Assembly (NCBI RefSeq): GCF_900110875.1 | Contig: NZ_FOFM01000010.1 | Coordinates: 1 to 64,000 of the forward strand | Source: Pseudovibrio axinellae | GTDB taxonomy: Bacteria > Pseudomonadota > Alphaproteobacteria > Rhizobiales > Stappiaceae | Length of the DNA: 64,000 nucleotides | Direction: 5' to 3' | In this document: piece by piece, positions 61,661 to 64,000 of the stretch | Layout of the letters: each line of letters opens with the position of its first letter | How positions within the stretch are numbered: the first letter of the stretch is position 1 | The notes under the pieces: model-generated | Told to the model about the DNA's origin: nothing | What the model saw: the letters and a program-made list of their open reading frames with translations, nothing else | The model's database searches: none | Translations under genes and position numbers: made by a program

Positions 61661-63712
61661 TTATTCACCAGCGTTGCGCTGGATTGCTTTCCGATCAACA
61701 GGTGCTGCACCAAAGTCCAGACGAATCTTGAGCTGCATCCCATCAACTTTAAAGCCCATCTGAGTTTCAGTAGATGGGCCGTTCTCACCTTCCAGATAGG
61801 CAAACTCAACTGCAGGTGCCTGATTGGGATCAGCAACCATATGCCATGCTTTCCCGCTGATATCTGATAGACGATCTTCAACGATGCGTTCGTAGCCTGT
61901 CAGATACTCAGGAACAGTGTCTGTGGTCTTCGTTGGCGAGATCGGCGCAAATAGATGAGCTGCAGGCAACTCCAGTTCTGTCGGCAGTAGGATAAAGCGA
62001 GGACGTAAGCGCAACTTTACCTTGCCAGAAACGTCCAGCTGCTGAGACATCCTGATCCGTCCGGCAGCGATTGCATTCAGCGAGAGCGCCGATGCTGCGC
62101 CAGTGAGCAGGTTCTTGTGGTCAGCATGGAACAGAGCCTTGCCGTCCGACATTTTCTTGTTGTCGACCAAGCAGTTGTAAACAACGTCGGATTCCAGAAT
62201 TGAAACCTGATTACCAAACTTGCGTGGCAGGTCATTAAAGACGTTCAGGTCATCATTGACAATGGCTTGGCGGGTAATGCCGATGATGCGGCCATAAGTG
62301 CCGATGCGGTAGCTTTCTTTACCTTCACCGATAGTAGTGCTCTCGTATTCACCATTCTCATTGACCTTGCGCAGCTCGCCAACTTCGCCAACACTGATGC
62401 GGTGCATGTCACGGAAATCCGTTGCCGTTGCCTGCTTGGCCCAACCGCGGAATGTTTGAGTTTCTCCCTGATAGGCCTGCATCACCTGACGGTTTACAAC
62501 ACCTTCCAGAATGATCGGGAAATCACTGGTACCTTGGAATGCGCGTTCCGCCAGTTCCATGGCGCTCAAACCGCGAGTTCTTTCGCCAGCAAGCTCCAGA
62601 CATTCGCGAGCCATTTCCTTCAAGGTCAGGCCACGATAATCGCGAGCAGGGTCAGTGAGCTTATAGTGGCCGGGAGAACAACGATGCAATACCGCATTTG
62701 TCATTGCTTCGCGTCGCGTGTCTACTTCGTCCTGGCGGCCCCTAGGTTCAGCGGAGTTGGAGTGAGGGAAGGTCTCGCTTCGCTCCTCATCCTGTGCCTT
62801 TGCATCCAGAATTGCATCCTTGAAATCAGCAACAGACGTACCATCGTCGATTGCTTTGCGTACCTTGGCATCCGCCATGTTGTGCTGTTGCCCCAGAACA
62901 TGAATTGATCGGGCGCGCTCTCGCTCCTGCTCACGGGCTTCATCAGCAGCTGCTCCCCGTTCCGCATCAACATCCACAGGAGGTGTTGAAGAGGCGTCGT
63001 TAACAACGACAGGGGGTTGAGCATTGCGCTCGCCACCGGTTGCGGAAGGTTTGTTTGCATCAGGTGCCGGGTCCGCATTGCGCTTTGGCATGTCTTCATC
63101 CTCTTGAATTAATGCCGTATCTTCCACGGCAGCTTCGGAGCGTACTAGGACGCAGTCGAATTCGGTTTCATCATTAGGCTTGACTGAGCGTGAGTGCGCA
63201 CCGGCATCAGCTGGCACAGGAACAACAGAGATCTCTGAAGGCTCCCAATCAATTGCCCGCCATTCCGGAGCTGGCTCATCGTCTTTTTCGATTTTCTCAA
63301 ATTTGTAGACCCGATACCCAACACTCACTTGGAATGGATGGCCGTCACGCAAATCCTGAATGATCTGTTCTGATGTCTCTGAAGAGTTGAGTTTGACAAG
63401 GCAGTATCCCTTGCCGTCAGCCAGTCGCACGCTTCCAGGAACAATCGTACCAAGGCGATCTTTCATGCTCCACTGCGAGTGCGAGTCGAGCAGTGACATG
63501 CCTTTTTCAAAACGCTCCATTCGCATGGCTTCAGAAGACATGACCAGTACTTCATTGTAAGGGCCATGCTGCCAGGAGTTGCGCATGTAAGGCGTGTCGG
63601 TCGCGAAGATGACTTCAACCGTGCGCTCACCTTCGTTGAAGGTTGCTGAACGCACTTCTCCCGGGGCGTTCCCTTTAGGGATCCGGATATTCTCTTGCAG
63701 TCGCTTTGGCAT
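61661..63712 (-). CDS. fused prohead protease-scaffold-major capsid protein
   Basis: 683 residues in three parts. Residues about 1-200 are an HK97/Mu-type prohead protease: EGMSLLDSHSQWSMKDRLG-type sequence with the catalytic His in LLDSHSQ and Ser/Asp region in PFQVSVGYRVYKFE and EWEPSEISVVPVPAD. About 200-340 is a highly charged, Ala/Glu-rich coiled segment (AADEAREQERERARS) that could act as scaffold. About 340-683 is an HK97-fold capsid protein: DFPIILEGVVNRQVM, YGRIIGITRQAIVNDDLN, ALFHADHKNLL, RPRFILLPTELE. The protease probably cleaves the fusion during maturation. ATG is eight bases after the portal stop codon. Confidence 0.85.
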   Translation of the reverse strand: MPKRLQENIRIPKGNAPGEVRSATFNEGERTVEVIFATDTPYMRNSWQHGPYNEVLVMSSEAMRMERFEKGMSLLDSHSQWSMKDRLGTIVPGSVRLADGKGYCLVKLNSSETSEQIIQDLRDGHPFQVSVGYRVYKFEKIEKDDEPAPEWRAIDWEPSEISVVPVPADAGAHSRSVKPNDETEFDCVLVRSEAAVEDTALIQEDEDMPKRNADPAPDANKPSATGGERNAQPPVVVNDASSTPPVDVDAERGAAADEAREQERERARSIHVLGQQHNMADAKVRKAIDDGTSVADFKDAILDAKAQDEERSETFPHSNSAEPRGRQDEVDTRREAMTNAVLHRCSPGHYKLTDPARDYRGLTLKEMARECLELAGERTRGLSAMELAERAFQGTSDFPIILEGVVNRQVMQAYQGETQTFRGWAKQATATDFRDMHRISVGEVGELRKVNENGEYESTTIGEGKESYRIGTYGRIIGITRQAIVNDDLNVFNDLPRKFGNQVSILESDVVYNCLVDNKKMSDGKALFHADHKNLLTGAASALSLNAIAAGRIRMSQQLDVSGKVKLRLRPRFILLPTELELPAAHLFAPISPTKTTDTVPEYLTGYERIVEDRLSDISGKAWHMVADPNQAPAVEFAYLEGENGPSTETQMGFKVDGMQLKIRLDFGAAPVDRKAIQRNAGE

Positions 63713-63720
63713 GAGGTTTC

Positions 63721-64000
63721 CTAGCTTTCGTCGCTATCATTGCCCTCGCCAGATGGATCACCTGCGAGGAAAGCTTGCATTTGCTGGTGAAGCTGACCTT
63801 GGCTGGTCAAATAGCGCGGGTCGGAGTCCAAAATGATGCCCATGTCGTCGAGTAAAACATTGGCCTCTTGGATCTCCTCCAGCACCTTACGTGGGTTGCC
63901 ACCGCGTTCTGTTATCACTTGTTGCAGGGTCTTCATGCCCGATCTGATCGCGATTAAGTCTGCGCGAACATCATCAATCGGATTGATGTGCTCAAAAATC
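63721..64000 (-). CDS. phage portal protein, lambda type (C-terminal part only)
   Basis: The frame is open past the window edge and ends at TAG 63721; about 93 codons are visible. The sequence runs HINPIDDVRADLIAIRSGMKTLQQ then ITERGGNPRKVLEEIQEA, matching the conserved C-terminal region of lambda-type portal proteins, followed by a disordered acidic tail. The portal forms the 12-fold ring through which DNA is packaged. The gene start, terminase and other head genes lie beyond 64000. Confidence 0.8.
   Translation of the reverse strand, partial: IFEHINPIDDVRADLIAIRSGMKTLQQVITERGGNPRKVLEEIQEANVLLDDMGIILDSDPRYLTSQGQLHQQMQAFLAGDPSGEGNDSDES

Overview
The window looks like a chromosomal segment of a marine-type alphaproteobacterium. 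The housekeeping block rlpA-dacC-tmk-holB-metG-tatD-MBL hydrolase is an order typical of that class, and the moderate base composition and gene content fit relatives of Pseudovibrio/Stappiaceae. That genus-level placement is inference only.

Layout. 1-7.9 kb holds surface and secreted functions: a broken methyltransferase, a GT8-plus-Kdo-transferase fusion, a type I secreted RTX lipase, cyclopropane fatty acid synthase, a frameshifted small secreted protein and an outer-membrane barrel. 8-10.4 kb holds bioB and a CitE-like lyase. 10.36-10.91 kb is a non-coding segment closed by 20-bp perfect inverted repeats. 10.9-18.3 kb (minus strand) is a four-gene operon resembling the E. coli NfrB/NfrA glycan (phage N4 receptor) system, with a DUF4434 periplasmic protein and a UDP-GlcNAc 2-epimerase. 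18.45-33.3 kb (minus strand) is a long catabolic operon for an aromatic acid via its CoA thioester, most likely anthranilate: two-domain monooxygenase/reductase, SDR, MarR regulator, enoyl-CoA hydratase, acyl-CoA dehydrogenase, aryl-CoA ligase, a complete branched-chain-type ABC importer, thioesterase, RidA-like protein and kynurenine-formamidase-like hydrolase, followed by a CoA-transferase/racemase gene. 33.6-41.35 kb is the housekeeping block, in which the DD-carboxypeptidase has lost its catalytic serine and KTG motif.

A tRNA-Ser(UGA) at 41.64-41.73 kb marks the edge of a prophage that fills 42.0-64.0 kb and runs out of the window. All its genes are on the minus strand: portal (partial), a protease-scaffold-capsid fusion, cement protein, connector-type genes, a P2-like contractile tail (V, W, J, I, fibres, FI, FII, E/E', T, U, D, X) and a lysis cassette (SAR lysozyme, nested spanins, holin candidate). 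The head genes are lambda-like and the tail P2-like. The tail assembly chaperone keeps the P2-type T TTT TTG slippery site and an open -1 frame, and the sheath carries an extra repeat domain. Several intrinsic terminators interrupt this late operon.

Most confident: the housekeeping genes, tRNA, transporter, catabolic enzymes and phage structural genes. Least certain: substrate identity of the catabolic operon, small hypothetical phage proteins, and all operator, attachment-site and mobile-element proposals.
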